From positions 1 through 43,340 of the forward strand of contig JAQWSL010000068.1 of NCBI GenBank assembly GCA_029243225.1: a DNA stretch of 43,340 bases, read 5' to 3'. The position numbers and the translations under genes are program-made. Position 1 is the first letter of the stretch, and each line of letters begins with the position of its first letter. This stretch comes from Flavobacteriales bacterium (GTDB lineage: Bacteria > Bacteroidota > Bacteroidia > Flavobacteriales_D > Parvicellaceae). This document shows, piece after piece, positions 1-14,971 of the stretch. The notes under the pieces were generated by a model. The model saw nothing but the letters and a program-made list of their open reading frames with translations. It was not told the origin of the DNA and made no database searches.

Positions 1-833
1 TAAAAAAATACGGCACTCTTTATGTGCTTTTTTACGCTCAAATGCTTAATGAGGGAGATCCTTACAACAATAATGCTCCAATAATTTTAAACAATTACAT
101 TAATCATTCCTCAACTCAAGAAATAAAAAAAGAAACAGAAACTAAATTCGAAGATTTTAATCCTTATAAAGAATCCATAGCAACAGCATTTAAGTATGTA
201 AACTACTATTTCCCAGATTCTTCCATTCCAGTTATTACAACTTTTTATTCAAATTTCAATGCTAATGTCATTGAAGTAAACAACAGAATAGCAATCGGTA
301 TTGAGATGTATTTAGGAGAAGAAAATAAAGTGGTAAAAAGTCTTTCTCCAGATTTTTTCCCTCTTTTTATAAAGGAAAAAATGAATGCTGAATTTTTAGT
401 CACAGATGTTATGCATTGCTATTTTCACAATAGATTTTACGAAAACTTAGGAGATGATTTCATCTCTGAAATCATTTCTTTAGGCAAAATAATGTATTAC
501 ATAGAAGCTACGACTCCATCAGTTGATGAACATTTAAAATTCAGGTATTCTAAAGAAGAACTTGAATGGTGTAAATCAAACGAGATGAACATTTGGGAAG
601 TAATTATTAACAGTAATCTATTATACTCAAAAGATAAAAAACAAATCACACCATTTATTTCTGAGGCACCTTTTACGAAAGGACTTCCACAGGATTCTCC
701 CGCAAAAGTTGGTGTTTGGCTTGGTTATAAAATCGTAAAAGATTATGTGGAAACTAATTGCCTAGATATATTAGATTTGCAATTAGAAAAAGATGTCAGA
801 AAAATATTAAAATCATACAAACCAAATGAGTAA
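1..833 (+). CDS. gldB: Gliding motility lipoprotein GldB, 5' end outside the window
   Basis: GldB is a cell-envelope lipoprotein needed for gliding in Flavobacterium-type bacteria; its biochemical role is not settled. The reading frame is open from position 3 with no stop upstream, so the gene begins before the window and the GTG at 24 is not a real start. The lipoprotein signal peptide is therefore not visible. About 277 codons remain of a family usually a little over 300 residues. Family signatures seen are IGIEMYLGE in the middle, the EEXEWCKSNEMNIWEVIINSNLLYS region (only its pattern is given here), and near the C-terminus FISEAPFTKG followed by DSPAKVGVWLGYKIV. The stop overlaps the gldC start by eight bases (ATGAGTAA), which indicates translational coupling. 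Identity is confident; the start cannot be given. Confidence 0.9.
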   Translation, partial: KKYGTLYVLFYAQMLNEGDPYNNNAPIILNNYINHSSTQEIKKETETKFEDFNPYKESIATAFKYVNYYFPDSSIPVITTFYSNFNANVIEVNNRIAIGIEMYLGEENKVVKSLSPDFFPLFIKEKMNAEFLVTDVMHCYFHNRFYENLGDDFISEIISLGKIMYYIEATTPSVDEHLKFRYSKEELEWCKSNEMNIWEVIINSNLLYSKDKKQITPFISEAPFTKGLPQDSPAKVGVWLGYKIVKDYVETNCLDILDLQLEKDVRKILKSYKPNE

Positions 834-1191
834 TAAAAGTAATTTAAACATAGTTTTTGATCTAGATGAAAATCAAATTCCAGAGAAAATTAGTTGGGAA
901 TCTCTAACCGATTCCAAAAAATCTAATCACGATGCTAAAGCTGCTTTTCTTTCTTTCTGGGACAGAAATGATGAAAATGCCATGAGTTTAAATCTTTGGA
1001 CAAAAGACATTTCTATTGAAGAAATGAGTAAATTCTATTTTCAAACCTTTATTACGATGGCTGATAATTTTGAAAAAGCAACAAATGAAGATCAAATAGC
1101 TCTAGCTATGAGAGATTTTGCTGATTTTTTCGGTGAAAAAATGGGAATTATCCCTAAAACAGGAAAATTTGATTCTAATGGGCAAGGATAA
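826..1191 (+). CDS. gldC: Gliding motility protein GldC
   Basis: A 121-residue soluble protein of the GldC family, which always accompanies gldB and improves gliding in Flavobacterium johnsoniae. No signal peptide or membrane segment is visible. Family features are the LWTKDISIEEM segment at about 57-67, followed by FYFQTFITMADNFEKATNED, and a C-terminal ADFFGEKMGI. The start overlaps the end of gldB and the last 14 bases overlap the trmB start at 1178, so gldB, gldC and trmB probably share one transcript. The molecular role of GldC is unknown. Confidence 0.9.
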   Translation: MSNKSNLNIVFDLDENQIPEKISWESLTDSKKSNHDAKAAFLSFWDRNDENAMSLNLWTKDISIEEMSKFYFQTFITMADNFEKATNEDQIALAMRDFADFFGEKMGIIPKTGKFDSNGQG

Positions 1192-1849
1192 ACTTAAAAG
1201 ATTTTCTGAATTGAACACTTTTGCTCATGTTCTTCAACCTCATGTAAATGAAATAAAACCTGCACATAAAATAAAAGGCAACTGGAATTTAGAATTTAAA
1301 AACGAGGCCCCTATTGTTTTAGAATTAGGCTGTGGAAAAGGAGAGTATACCGTTGGATTAGCTAAGCAGTATCCGTCTACAAATTTTATTGGTGTAGACA
1401 TTAAAGGAGCTAGAATATGGAGAGGGGCAAAAACATGTGAAGAAGAAAAAATTTCTAACGTTAGATTCATAAGAACTAAAGTAGATTTCATTGAGCATTT
1501 CTTTAGAGAAAATGAAGTTTCTGAAATTTGGTTAACTTTTTCCGATCCACAACCAAAACGACCAAGAAAAAGATTAACATCTCCTCTTTTTATAGAGCGG
1601 TACAAAAAAATCCTAAAAGAAAATGGAATCATTCATCTTAAAACAGATAGTGATTTACTTTACAACTACACATTAGATGAAATAAAAGAAAATAAATACA
1701 AACTCATTGAATGCAGTGAAAATGTTTATGAAGAGCTTATTTCAAGAGTAGATGACCAACTTATTGAAACGATGAAAATTCAAACTTTCTACGAAAGTAT
1801 TTGGCTAAAGGAAAATAAGACCATTAAATATTTAGCTTTCTCAATTTAA
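1178..1849 (+). CDS. trmB: tRNA (guanine-N7-)-methyltransferase TrmB
   Basis: TrmB uses S-adenosylmethionine to methylate guanosine 46 in the variable loop of tRNAs. The 223-residue protein has the SAM-binding motif I, LELGCGKGEYT, then FIGVDIKGAR for motif II, and the TrmB hallmark WLTFSDPQPKRPRKRL, which contains the DPqPK/RH-like catalytic segment. The open frame extends upstream to 1118 inside gldC, but the ATG at 1178 gives MGKDKLKRF, the usual start of Bacteroidota TrmB, so I chose it. It overlaps gldC by 14 bases. The length is normal and I see nothing unusual. Confidence 0.93.
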   Translation: MGKDKLKRFSELNTFAHVLQPHVNEIKPAHKIKGNWNLEFKNEAPIVLELGCGKGEYTVGLAKQYPSTNFIGVDIKGARIWRGAKTCEEEKISNVRFIRTKVDFIEHFFRENEVSEIWLTFSDPQPKRPRKRLTSPLFIERYKKILKENGIIHLKTDSDLLYNYTLDEIKENKYKLIECSENVYEELISRVDDQLIETMKIQTFYESIWLKENKTIKYLAFSI

Positions 1850-1901
1850 CTTTATAATATTTCTCTATACAATTAATCAAAAAATTATCTAAATTGTGTT
1901 A

Positions 1902-2717
1902 ATGAATAAGTATTGGACACTTTTATTTTATTTAATTTTTCATCAAACTTACTTTTCTCAGATTATTTTTGACCAAGGAGCAATTAGCACTTCAATTGTA
2001 GGAGCAAGTGTCACCCAAACAAATTTATGGAGCATTAACAATAACATTGGTGGTTTATCATCAATTGAGGGCGTTCAGTCTGGATTCTCTTTTAACAATC
2101 GTTTCCTTGTTTCTGATTTCTCTACAAGCACAGCAGCATTTGCCATTCCTTTTAAAAATTCAGCTGTTGGTTTAATTTATTCAAATTATGGAAATGAAAA
2201 CTATCAAATTCATAAAGTAGGAGCTGGTTATTCAATGCGGCTCGGAGAAAATATTTCTGGGGGGTTAAAATTCAACTATCTTCTTCTAAACCTTGGTGAT
2301 TTTTATGGTTCAAAATCAATTTTTTCAGCAGATATTGGTCTAAATGCTAAACTAAATTCAGATTTAAAAATGGGAGTAATTATCAAAAACCCCACTCTGT
2401 CTAAATTAGCAGACTTTGAAGATGAAAGAATACCAACAATAATTCAACTAGGATTTGATTATTCTGTATCCGACCAACTAAATACAATTATAGCAATCGA
2501 AAAAGATGTTTTATATGCTGCAGCTGTTAAGGCCGCTATTATTTACAGTCCTATAGAAAAAGTAACAATAAGAGCGGGTGTAGGAACCTTTCCCACTTCA
2601 TTTGGTTTTGGCCTAGGAACATCATATAAAAATGTTTATATAGATTTAGGAACTCAATATCATCAGGTTTTAGGTTTTAGTCCAGAATTATCAATAACTA
2701 CAAATTTCCATAAATAA
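1902..2717 (+). CDS. Predicted outer-membrane beta-barrel protein, PorV/PorQ-like
   Basis: A 271-residue protein with a hydrophobic N-terminus (MNKYWTLLFYLIFHQTYFSQ) that reads as a Sec signal peptide, followed by alternating polar and hydrophobic stretches and many Gly/Asn turns typical of outer-membrane barrels. The early NNNIGGLSS and FSFNNRFLVSD and the closing GFGLGTSYKNVYIDLG resemble the FadL/PorV/PorQ-like group in Bacteroidota, but I cannot assign it to a named member. The frame can start at GTG 1896, but ATG 1902 gives the cleaner signal peptide. The next barrel gene starts two bases after its stop, so the two products are likely made together and may work together. No TAnnTTTG promoter is visible in the 52 bases after trmB. 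Confidence 0.7.
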   Translation: MNKYWTLLFYLIFHQTYFSQIIFDQGAISTSIVGASVTQTNLWSINNNIGGLSSIEGVQSGFSFNNRFLVSDFSTSTAAFAIPFKNSAVGLIYSNYGNENYQIHKVGAGYSMRLGENISGGLKFNYLLLNLGDFYGSKSIFSADIGLNAKLNSDLKMGVIIKNPTLSKLADFEDERIPTIIQLGFDYSVSDQLNTIIAIEKDVLYAAAVKAAIIYSPIEKVTIRAGVGTFPTSFGFGLGTSYKNVYIDLGTQYHQVLGFSPELSITTNFHK

Positions 2718-2719
2718 AC

Positions 2720-7146
<4,427 letters not shown>

Positions 7147-7174
7147 TTAGCTATTTAAAATAATTTAAAAAAAA

Positions 7175-7182
7175 CAAATATA
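7175..7182 (-). promoter_or_regulatory. Candidate -7 promoter element for icd
   Basis: Read on the minus strand the bases are TATATTTG, a perfect match to the Bacteroidota -7 consensus TAnnTTTG. Transcription would begin about 30 bases before the icd start at 7140. No clear TTG is present 19-21 bases upstream, so the -33 half is weak. Confidence 0.45.
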
Positions 7183-7276
7183 AATAAATAGAACTTTAGA
7201 TTTTTTTGAAACCATATTTCTTTTTATGCGTAATTAAAGTGGTTTGAGTTTAGTCTTTATTAATTTAAAGCTATAT

Positions 7277-7308
7277 AAAAAAAGAGTTTCATTAGAAACT
7301 CTTTTTTA
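7277..7308 (-). terminator. Hairpin terminator after the GH25 lysozyme gene
   Basis: An inverted repeat with arms AAAAAAAGAGTTTC and GAAACTCTTTTTT and an ATTA loop. On the minus strand it is followed by a run of T. The proximal arm contains the last bases of the lysozyme gene, so the stop codon sits in the hairpin. The repeat is near-symmetric and could also act on plus-strand transcripts. Confidence 0.8.
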
Positions 7309-8088
7309 TTTTAACAACATTGCTTTTAAATCTTTTTGAGTGCCTTTAAATACATCTAAATCTACTGGTCCTTTAATTCCACTTACTCTTCCTTTTTCTG
7401 AATATTGCCAAAAACTCCAATTTTTATTACCAAGAGGTGTTTTAAAATTAGAATAATTTGCTATCCATAATTTATAATCCACAAAATCATCCACTAAATA
7501 TGTATTGTAAAAATATGTATACGTATAAAGAATGGGTTTGACACCATAGTGCTGTTCAATTATTTCCAGCCAATTTTTAACTCCTTTTTTTAGCTTAGAC
7601 ATACTTTGAACATCACTTATTTTCTCAATGTCTAGAATAGGAGGAAGATCTCCTGCAGAGAGTTTAATGTTTTTAATAAAATAGTTTGCCTGTTCTTCTG
7701 AACTTTCATTTGGTCTGTAATAATGATAAACACCAACAGGAACTCCTATCTTTTTAGCTTCTCGATAATTAGATTTATAAAAACGATCTCTGTGATTTTT
7801 ACCAGCAGTTCCTCTTATAACGATAAAAGAAAGTGAGTCATTTTTTTGATTACTCTTTATCGTTTTCCAATTAATTATTCCCTGATATTCAGAGACATCT
7901 ATTCCCTTTAAATAATCACCAATTGGTGGGTTTTGATTTTCAAAAATATTTTCTATTTGCCTTTGAAAAAAAACATGAAATCTAGGGTGTTTTATAGCTA
8001 AATAAACATAGCTAGATAAATTAAGAATAAGTAATAGAAAGAACAGATACTTGTAAATGTTTTTTTTACTTGATCTAATTCTATTCAT
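7306..8088 (-). CDS. Glycoside hydrolase family 25 lysozyme with N-terminal membrane anchor
   Basis: GH25 enzymes (Chalaropsis-type muramidases) cut the bond between N-acetylmuramic acid and N-acetylglucosamine in peptidoglycan. In this 260-residue protein residues 11-32 form a hydrophobic segment after a basic start, either a membrane anchor or an uncleaved signal. The catalytic domain begins at about residue 61 with GIDVSEYQGIINW (Asp64), followed by VGVYHYYRP and PPILDIE (Asp153 and Glu155, the usual catalytic DxE pair), and ends with LWIANY and the FWQYSEKG/DLDVF strand. All expected active-site residues appear present. It follows eno by 15 bases and is last in the carA-eno unit, ending in a hairpin. 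Whether it remodels the cell's own wall or attacks other bacteria cannot be told. Confidence 0.9.
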   Translation of the reverse strand: MNRIRSSKKNIYKYLFFLLLILNLSSYVYLAIKHPRFHVFFQRQIENIFENQNPPIGDYLKGIDVSEYQGIINWKTIKSNQKNDSLSFIVIRGTAGKNHRDRFYKSNYREAKKIGVPVGVYHYYRPNESSEEQANYFIKNIKLSAGDLPPILDIEKISDVQSMSKLKKGVKNWLEIIEQHYGVKPILYTYTYFYNTYLVDDFVDYKLWIANYSNFKTPLGNKNWSFWQYSEKGRVSGIKGPVDLDVFKGTQKDLKAMLLK

Positions 8089-8103
8089 AATAACTTACAA
8101 ATA

Positions 8104-10510
<2,407 letters not shown>

Positions 10511-10514
10511 TCTA

Positions 10515-10522
10515 CAAAAATA
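10515..10522 (-). promoter_or_regulatory. Candidate -7 promoter element for carA
   Basis: The minus-strand bases TATTTTTG match TAnnTTTG exactly and end four bases before the carA ATG. If transcription starts the usual few bases downstream, the transcript begins at or next to the start codon. No TTG is found at the expected -33 distance, so only half of the promoter is supported. Confidence 0.5.
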
Positions 10523-10590
10523 AAGTTATGATAGTATTTTTTGATATAATTATTAATAAAAATTCAACATCAAAATTAAAATTATTAACA

Positions 10591-10621
10591 AAAAAAAGGG
10601 ATAGCTAAAAAGCTACCCCTT
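10591..10621 (-). terminator. Terminator of the ribosomal protein cluster after rplQ
   Basis: On the minus strand the arms AAGGGGTAGCT and AGCTATCCCTT form an 11-base-pair stem with one G-U pair and a TTTT loop, followed by seven T. It lies 25 bases after the rplQ stop and before the carA promoter, so it separates the two units. The G-U pair is good only on the minus strand, which fits the direction. Confidence 0.9.
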
Positions 10622-10645
10622 AAGTATTAAATTAAAAAATCCAAT

Positions 10646-11293
10646 TTATTCTTTTTTATCTTTTTCATCTGTATCTGAAGCTTCTTCTTTAGAATCTTCA
10701 GGCTCGTTATCTTGAGTTTCAGAATTTTCAATTTTTTCAGTTGTTTCTTCAGAAGCAACTTCAACAACTTCTTCAACTACTTCGACAGCATCTTGAATTT
10801 CTTCAACAGGTGCATCTTCAACTGCAACATCATTTGAACCTGAAGTTGTTTCTTCAGCTGGTTTAGCAGCTGATTTAGCTTTACCACCTCTTCTTCTAGT
10901 TTTCTTCTTAGGAGCTTGTTCAGCTAATAACAATTCATTAAAATCAACTAATTCTATTATTGCCATTTCAGCGTTATCACCAAGTCTATTATTCAATTTT
11001 ATAATACGAGTATAACCTCCTGGTCTATCACTAATTTTAGGAGCAATTTCTCTAAACAACTCTGAAGCTGCCTCCTTATTTTGAAGATAACTAAAAACAA
11101 CCCTTCTACTGTGAGTAGTGTCAGTTTTAGATTTTGTAAGTAATGGCTCAACATATACTCTTAATGCTTTTGCTTTTGCTAAAGTTGTATTGATGCGTTT
11201 ATGTTCAATTAAAGAACAAGCCATATTAGAAAGCAAAGCTTCTCTGTGAGCTTTCTTTCTACTAAGATGATTATTTTTTTTACCGTGTCTCAT
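10646..11293 (-). CDS. rplQ: 50S ribosomal protein L17 with long acidic C-terminal tail
   Basis: L17 sits near the exit of the nascent-peptide tunnel on the large subunit. Residues 1 to about 122 are the conserved fold ([20 protein letters not shown] at the start, [20 protein letters not shown] near its end). After a basic linker ([12 protein letters not shown], about 129-140) there are some 70 residues dominated by Glu and Asp that end in DEKDKKE. Many Bacteroidota L17 proteins have an extension, but this one almost doubles the core; its role is unknown and it is probably disordered. It is the last gene of the cluster, 33 bases after rpoA, with a terminator behind it. Confidence 0.96.
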   Translation of the reverse strand: MRHGKKNNHLSRKKAHREALLSNMACSLIEHKRINTTLAKAKALRVYVEPLLTKSKTDTTHSRRVVFSYLQNKEAASELFREIAPKISDRPGGYTRIIKLNNRLGDNAEMAIIELVDFNELLLAEQAPKKKTRRRGGKAKSAAKPAEETTSGSNDVAVEDAPVEEIQDAVEVVEEVVEVASEETTEKIENSETQDNEPEDSKEEASDTDEKDKKE

Positions 11294-11326
11294 TACTCTA
11301 TTTCTTTAAGTTCCGAAAAAGAACTA

Positions 11327-12325
11327 TTAATCTCTGTCCAATTTATATTTGGAAACATCCATACCAAATGAAAGACCTTTAGATTCAATTAAATCTTCTA
11401 ATTCAGTTAAGGATTTTTTTCCAAAATTTCTAAATTTCAATAAATCATTTTTGTTATATGATACTAATTCTCCAAGAGTTTCCACATCTGCAGCTTTCAA
11501 GCAGTTTAGTGCTCTTACAGAAAGATCCATATCAACTAATTTAGTTTTTAGAAGCTGACGCATGTGTAAAGATGTTTCATCAAATTCTTCAGTTTCTGAT
11601 TTTTCATCAGAATCTAAAGTGATTTTCTCATCAGAAAACAACATGAAATGGTGAATTAAAATCTTTGCTGCTTCTTTCAAAGCATCTTTAGGATTGATAG
11701 AACCATCTGTGTCGATATCAAAAATTAATTTTTCATAATCAGTTTTTTGCTCAACACGATAGTTTTCAATGCTGTATTTAACATTTCTTATAGGTGTGAA
11801 AATAGAATCAATAAAAATTGTTCCAACTGCAGCACTAGAAGTTTTATTTTCTTCTGCCGGCACATAACCCCTACCTTTAGAAATTGTTAATTCAATATTT
11901 AATTTGAATGATTTTGTAGAATCAATATGACAAATCACATGATCAGGGTTTAAAACTTGAAATCCTGAGGTGAATTTACCTATATCTCCTGCTTTAAAAG
12001 TATCTTGACCTGAAATATTAATAGTTACAGTTTCATCATCAATGTCCTCAATTTGTCTTTTAAAACGTACTTGTTTTAAATTAAGAACGATTTCTGTAAC
12101 ATCTTCTACAATTCCTTTGATTGTAGAAAATTCATGATCTACACCTTCAATTTTAATTGAAGTTACTGCAAATCCTTCTAATGAATTCAAAAGAATTCTT
12201 CTTAATGCATTACCAACTGTAATTCCGTATCCAGGCTCTAAAGGTCTGAATTCGAATTGACCCTTTACATCACTGGAGTCTAACATTATTACTTTGTCTG
12301 GTTTTTGAAAATCTAAAATTGCCAT
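11327..12325 (-). CDS. rpoA: RNA polymerase alpha subunit
   Basis: The alpha dimer nucleates RNA polymerase assembly, and its C-terminal domain contacts promoter DNA and activators. The 332-residue protein has the N-terminal assembly domain ([20 protein letters not shown], the dimer helix) and a C-terminal domain from about residue 255. That domain keeps the DNA-contacting Arg and Asn equivalents in [18 protein letters not shown], and has the following [13 protein letters not shown] helices. An acidic linker separates the two. The length is typical for Bacteroidota. It lies between rpsD and rplQ in the usual alpha-operon order. Confidence 0.98.
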   Translation of the reverse strand: MAILDFQKPDKVIMLDSSDVKGQFEFRPLEPGYGITVGNALRRILLNSLEGFAVTSIKIEGVDHEFSTIKGIVEDVTEIVLNLKQVRFKRQIEDIDDETVTINISGQDTFKAGDIGKFTSGFQVLNPDHVICHIDSTKSFKLNIELTISKGRGYVPAEENKTSSAAVGTIFIDSIFTPIRNVKYSIENYRVEQKTDYEKLIFDIDTDGSINPKDALKEAAKILIHHFMLFSDEKITLDSDEKSETEEFDETSLHMRQLLKTKLVDMDLSVRALNCLKAADVETLGELVSYNKNDLLKFRNFGKKSLTELEDLIESKGLSFGMDVSKYKLDRD

Positions 12326-12350
12326 GCTAAAAATTTATTTAAAATTCTAA

Positions 12351-12956
12351 TTACTTAGAATATAGTTCAACTATTAATTGTTCTTTAATGTTCTCTGAAA
12401 TTTGTTCTCTAGTTGGAACAGAAACAACTTTTCCACTAAAATTTGTACGATTCCAATCCAACCATTCAATTACTGGTTTTTCATTTGCTAATGAACTAGT
12501 AACTATTTCTAATGATTTAGATTTCTCACGTATACTTACTACATCACCTACTTTTAAAGAAAAAGAAGGAATGTTAACCAACTGATCATTTACTGTAATG
12601 TGCCTATGAGTAACCAATTGTCTGGCTCCTCTTCTTGTAGGCGAAATTCCTAATCTGAAAATAACATTATCTAATCTTGTTTCACAAAGTTGAAGTAAAA
12701 TTTCACCTGTAATTCCAGATTTAGAATTTGCCTTTTTAAACATATTAGAAAATTGTCTTTCTAATATTCCATAAGTATACTTTGCCTTTTGCTTCTCAGC
12801 TAACTGCACTGCATATTCAGATTTTTTATTTCTCCTCTTGTTCGGGCCGTGTACGCCTGGAGGATAATTTTTCTTTTCTAACGCTTTGTCAGGGCCGAAT
12901 ATTGGCTCTCTGAACTTTCTTGCGATTTTTGATTTTGGACCTCTATATCTTGCCAT
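12351..12956 (-). CDS. rpsD: 30S ribosomal protein S4
   Basis: S4 binds the 5' domain of 16S rRNA early in small-subunit assembly and in several bacteria represses its own operon. The 201-residue protein begins [21 protein letters not shown] and carries the S4 RNA-binding domain at roughly 93-157 ([13 protein letters not shown], then [15 protein letters not shown]). The N-terminus lacks the zinc-binding cysteines found in some S4 proteins. The 73 bases between rpsK and this gene, the widest gap inside the cluster, can fold into a stem structure, so autoregulation at this point is plausible. Confidence 0.97.
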   Translation of the reverse strand: MARYRGPKSKIARKFREPIFGPDKALEKKNYPPGVHGPNKRRNKKSEYAVQLAEKQKAKYTYGILERQFSNMFKKANSKSGITGEILLQLCETRLDNVIFRLGISPTRRGARQLVTHRHITVNDQLVNIPSFSLKVGDVVSIREKSKSLEIVTSSLANEKPVIEWLDWNRTNFSGKVVSVPTREQISENIKEQLIVELYSK

Positions 12957-12971
12957 TTTTTTATTTTTATT

Positions 12972-13017
12972 GAGGAGTTATGAATTAAGGCTTATCCTTC
13001 GATAACTATCATTCCTC
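12972..13017 (-). promoter_or_regulatory. Candidate structured RNA leader upstream of rpsD
   Basis: On the minus-strand transcript, GAGGA pairs with TCCTC, GTTAT with ATAAC directly inside it, and AAGG with CCTT at the top around an ATAAG loop. A six-base bulge (ATGATA) lies on the 5' side and a small internal loop separates the upper helix. The whole element lies 15 bases before the rpsD ATG. The position suggests an S4 feedback site, but that is inference from a single sequence; I compared no homologues. Confidence 0.4.
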
Positions 13018-13029
13018 GGTTTAAATTAT

Positions 13030-13413
13030 TTATACTCTTCTTCTTTTAGGTGGTCTACATCCATTGTGAGGCATTGGTGTAATGTCTACAATCTCAGTAA
13101 CTTCGATACCATTATTATGAATGGTTCTTATAGCTGATTCTCTACCAGCTCCTGGGCCTTTCACATAAACTTTAACCTTTCTAAGGCCATATTCATATGC
13201 TTCCTTTGAACAATCCTCAGCAGCAACTTGTGCAGCATAAGGAGTATTCTTTTTAGAACCTCTAAAACCCATTTTACCAGCAGAAGACCATGAAATCACC
13301 TGCCCATTATCATTACATAATGAAATAATAATGTTATTAAAAGTTGCTTGAATATGAGCTTCCCCCAATTGTGCAACTTTTACTTTTTTTGTCTTTTTTG
13401 TCTTTTTAGCCAT
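13030..13413 (-). CDS. rpsK: 30S ribosomal protein S11
   Basis: S11 lies on the platform of the small subunit next to the mRNA exit and contacts S7 and S18. The 127-residue protein has a Lys-rich start ([13 protein letters not shown]), then [20 protein letters not shown], the [20 protein letters not shown] segment, and the invariant C-terminus [18 protein letters not shown], which binds rRNA. Length and sequence are ordinary. It follows rpsM by 19 bases. After its stop comes a 73-base gap with a folded element before rpsD. Confidence 0.97.
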   Translation of the reverse strand: MAKKTKKTKKVKVAQLGEAHIQATFNNIIISLCNDNGQVISWSSAGKMGFRGSKKNTPYAAQVAAEDCSKEAYEYGLRKVKVYVKGPGAGRESAIRTIHNNGIEVTEIVDITPMPHNGCRPPKRRRV

Positions 13414-13432
13414 AACATTTATCGCTTATTGA

Positions 13433-13810
13433 TTATTTAGTTGCTTTCTTCTTGTTTGCAACTGTTTTTCTCTTTCCTTTTCTAGTTCTAGAATTATTTT
13501 TGGTTCTTTGTCCTCTAAGAGGTAATCCAGATCTATGTCTAATTCCTCTAACACATCCAATGTCCATTAATCGCTTAATGCTTATCTGAACTTCAGAACG
13601 TAAAGTACCTTCAACTTTATATTCTTCACTAATGATTGATCTAATCTTACCTAACTGATCATCATCCCAATCAGAAACTTTAATGTTTTCATCAATACCA
13701 GCTGCTGCTAGAATTTTTTTAGATGTACTTGGACCAATACCATAAATATATGTTAAGCCAATTACACCTCTCTTATTTTTCGGTAGATCTATACCTGCTA
13801 TTCTTGCCAT
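13433..13810 (-). CDS. rpsM: 30S ribosomal protein S13
   Basis: S13 is on the head of the small subunit, where it takes part in bridges to the large subunit and touches the P-site tRNA. The 125-residue protein has [21 protein letters not shown] followed by the helix-two-turn-helix region, then the RNA-binding [19 protein letters not shown] and a strongly basic tail ending NKKKATK. It begins 10 bases after rpmJ in the infA-rpmJ-rpsM-rpsK order usual for the spc/alpha junction. Confidence 0.97.
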   Translation of the reverse strand: MARIAGIDLPKNKRGVIGLTYIYGIGPSTSKKILAAAGIDENIKVSDWDDDQLGKIRSIISEEYKVEGTLRSEVQISIKRLMDIGCVRGIRHRSGLPLRGQRTKNNSRTRKGKRKTVANKKKATK

Positions 13811-13820
13811 AATATTAAAA

Positions 13821-13937
13821 TTAACCTTGTCTTTGTTTAAACTTTGGGTTCTTTTTGTTAATAACGTATAACCTTCCTTTTCTACGAACTATTTTGCAAT
13901 CCGCAGATCTTTTCTTTATAGAAGCTCTTACTTTCAT
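13821..13937 (-). CDS. rpmJ: 50S ribosomal protein L36
   Basis: A 38-residue gene in the gap between infA and rpsM. Translation of the minus strand from the ATG at 13937 gives [20 protein letters not shown], continuing through [18 protein letters not shown] to TAA at 13821-13823. This is the complete L36 sequence. L36 is the smallest large-subunit protein and stabilises 23S rRNA near the L6 region. Only one cysteine remains of the four zinc ligands of the zinc form, so this is the zinc-independent version common in Bacteroidota. Confidence 0.96.
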   Translation of the reverse strand: MKVRASIKKRSADCKIVRRKGRLYVINKKNPKFKQRQG

Positions 13938-13946
13938 CTTTTTAAT

Positions 13947-14165
13947 TTATTTATACCTAAATGTTATTCTTCCTTTTGTTAAATCGTAAGGTGACATTTC
14001 TAACTTAACCTTGTCACCTGGTAATATTCTTATATAATGCATACGCATTTTACCAGAAATATGAGCAGTAATCACATGACCATTTTCTAACTCTACACGA
14101 AACATTGCATTAGACAGTGCTTCGATAATTGTTCCATCTTGCTCTATAGATGTTTGTTTAGCCAT
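13947..14165 (-). CDS. infA: Translation initiation factor IF-1
   Basis: IF-1 binds the A site of the 30S subunit during initiation and helps IF-2 and IF-3. The 72-residue protein is a single OB fold of the S1 type: [40 protein letters not shown], and [20 protein letters not shown] near the end. The length equals the family standard. It lies nine bases before rpmJ and 14 after map. Confidence 0.98.
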   Translation of the reverse strand: MAKQTSIEQDGTIIEALSNAMFRVELENGHVITAHISGKMRMHYIRILPGDKVKLEMSPYDLTKGRITFRYK

Positions 14166-14179
14166 TTTTTATTTATTCT

Positions 14180-14956
14180 TTAATTATTATTTAATACTTG
14201 TTCAATATATTCAAAAGTTGATAAAACCTCAACGCTTCCCTTCATAATAGCTACATCATGCTCAAAATGAGCAGATGGCATTCCATCTTTTGTTACTATT
14301 GTCCAACCATCATTAAGTTGTACAACATCTTTAACTCCCATGTTAATCATTGGCTCAATAGCCAAAACTAACCCTTCTTTCATTTTATAACCTTTACCTC
14401 TTCTTCCATAATTTGGCACCTCAGGTTTTTCATGTAAACTTCTACCTAACCCATGACCAACCAAATCCCTAACTACACCATAGTTATTATTTTCCGCATG
14501 CTGCTGAACTGCATAACCAATATCACCAATTCGATTTCCAGAAATAGAAACATCAAGGGCTTTATCTAAACATTCTTTAGTAACCTTAAGTAACTGTTTA
14601 ATTTCTGGCTTAACCTCACCAACTTCAAAAGTATATGCTGAATCACCATGAAAATCATTCATAAAAACACCACAATCTACTGAAACAATATCTCCATTTT
14701 GCAATGGTTGATTGTTAGGTATTCCATGAACAACTGCTTCATTTACAGAAGTGCATAAAGAATTAGGAAACCCTCCATATCCTTTAAAAGATGGAGCTGC
14801 ACCATTATCTCTAATAAATTCTTCTGCAACTTTATCAAGTTCCAAAGTACTAATACCAGGTTTAATTCTTTTAGCAACTTCTGCTAACGTTTTACCAACA
14901 AGTAAAGAACTTATTCTAATTAGTTCAATTTCTTCTCTAGTCTTGTAAAAAATCAT
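14180..14956 (-). CDS. map: Methionine aminopeptidase, type I
   Basis: Removes the initiator methionine from new proteins. The 258-residue enzyme is the short bacterial form without N-terminal extension. Metal ligands are visible in VSVDCGVFMNDFHGD (two Asp), GHGLGRSLHEKPEVPN (His), LAIEPMINMG (Glu) and HFEHDVAI (Glu). The His of EAVVHGIPN is also present. It lies between secY (15 bases upstream) and infA, in the order secY-map-infA; adenylate kinase, which many bacteria have here, is absent. Confidence 0.97.
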   Translation of the reverse strand: MIFYKTREEIELIRISSLLVGKTLAEVAKRIKPGISTLELDKVAEEFIRDNGAAPSFKGYGGFPNSLCTSVNEAVVHGIPNNQPLQNGDIVSVDCGVFMNDFHGDSAYTFEVGEVKPEIKQLLKVTKECLDKALDVSISGNRIGDIGYAVQQHAENNNYGVVRDLVGHGLGRSLHEKPEVPNYGRRGKGYKMKEGLVLAIEPMINMGVKDVVQLNDGWTIVTKDGMPSAHFEHDVAIMKGSVEVLSTFEYIEQVLNNN

Positions 14957-14971
14957 TTTACTTAGAGAGTA

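Noticed and set aside
24-26. GTG as start of gldB
   Set aside because: The frame is open upstream to the window edge and the upstream residues (KKYGTLY) continue the GldB pattern; the gene is truncated.
1240-1632. Minus-strand frame of 130 codons inside trmB
   Set aside because: It is the shadow of a well-supported gene, with no family likeness and no promoter. The same holds for the other short frames lying opposite ribosomal genes.
11309-11325. Small hairpin AGTTC-GAACT between rpoA and rplQ
   Set aside because: Only five base pairs around a seven-base loop and no T run; expected by chance in such sequence.
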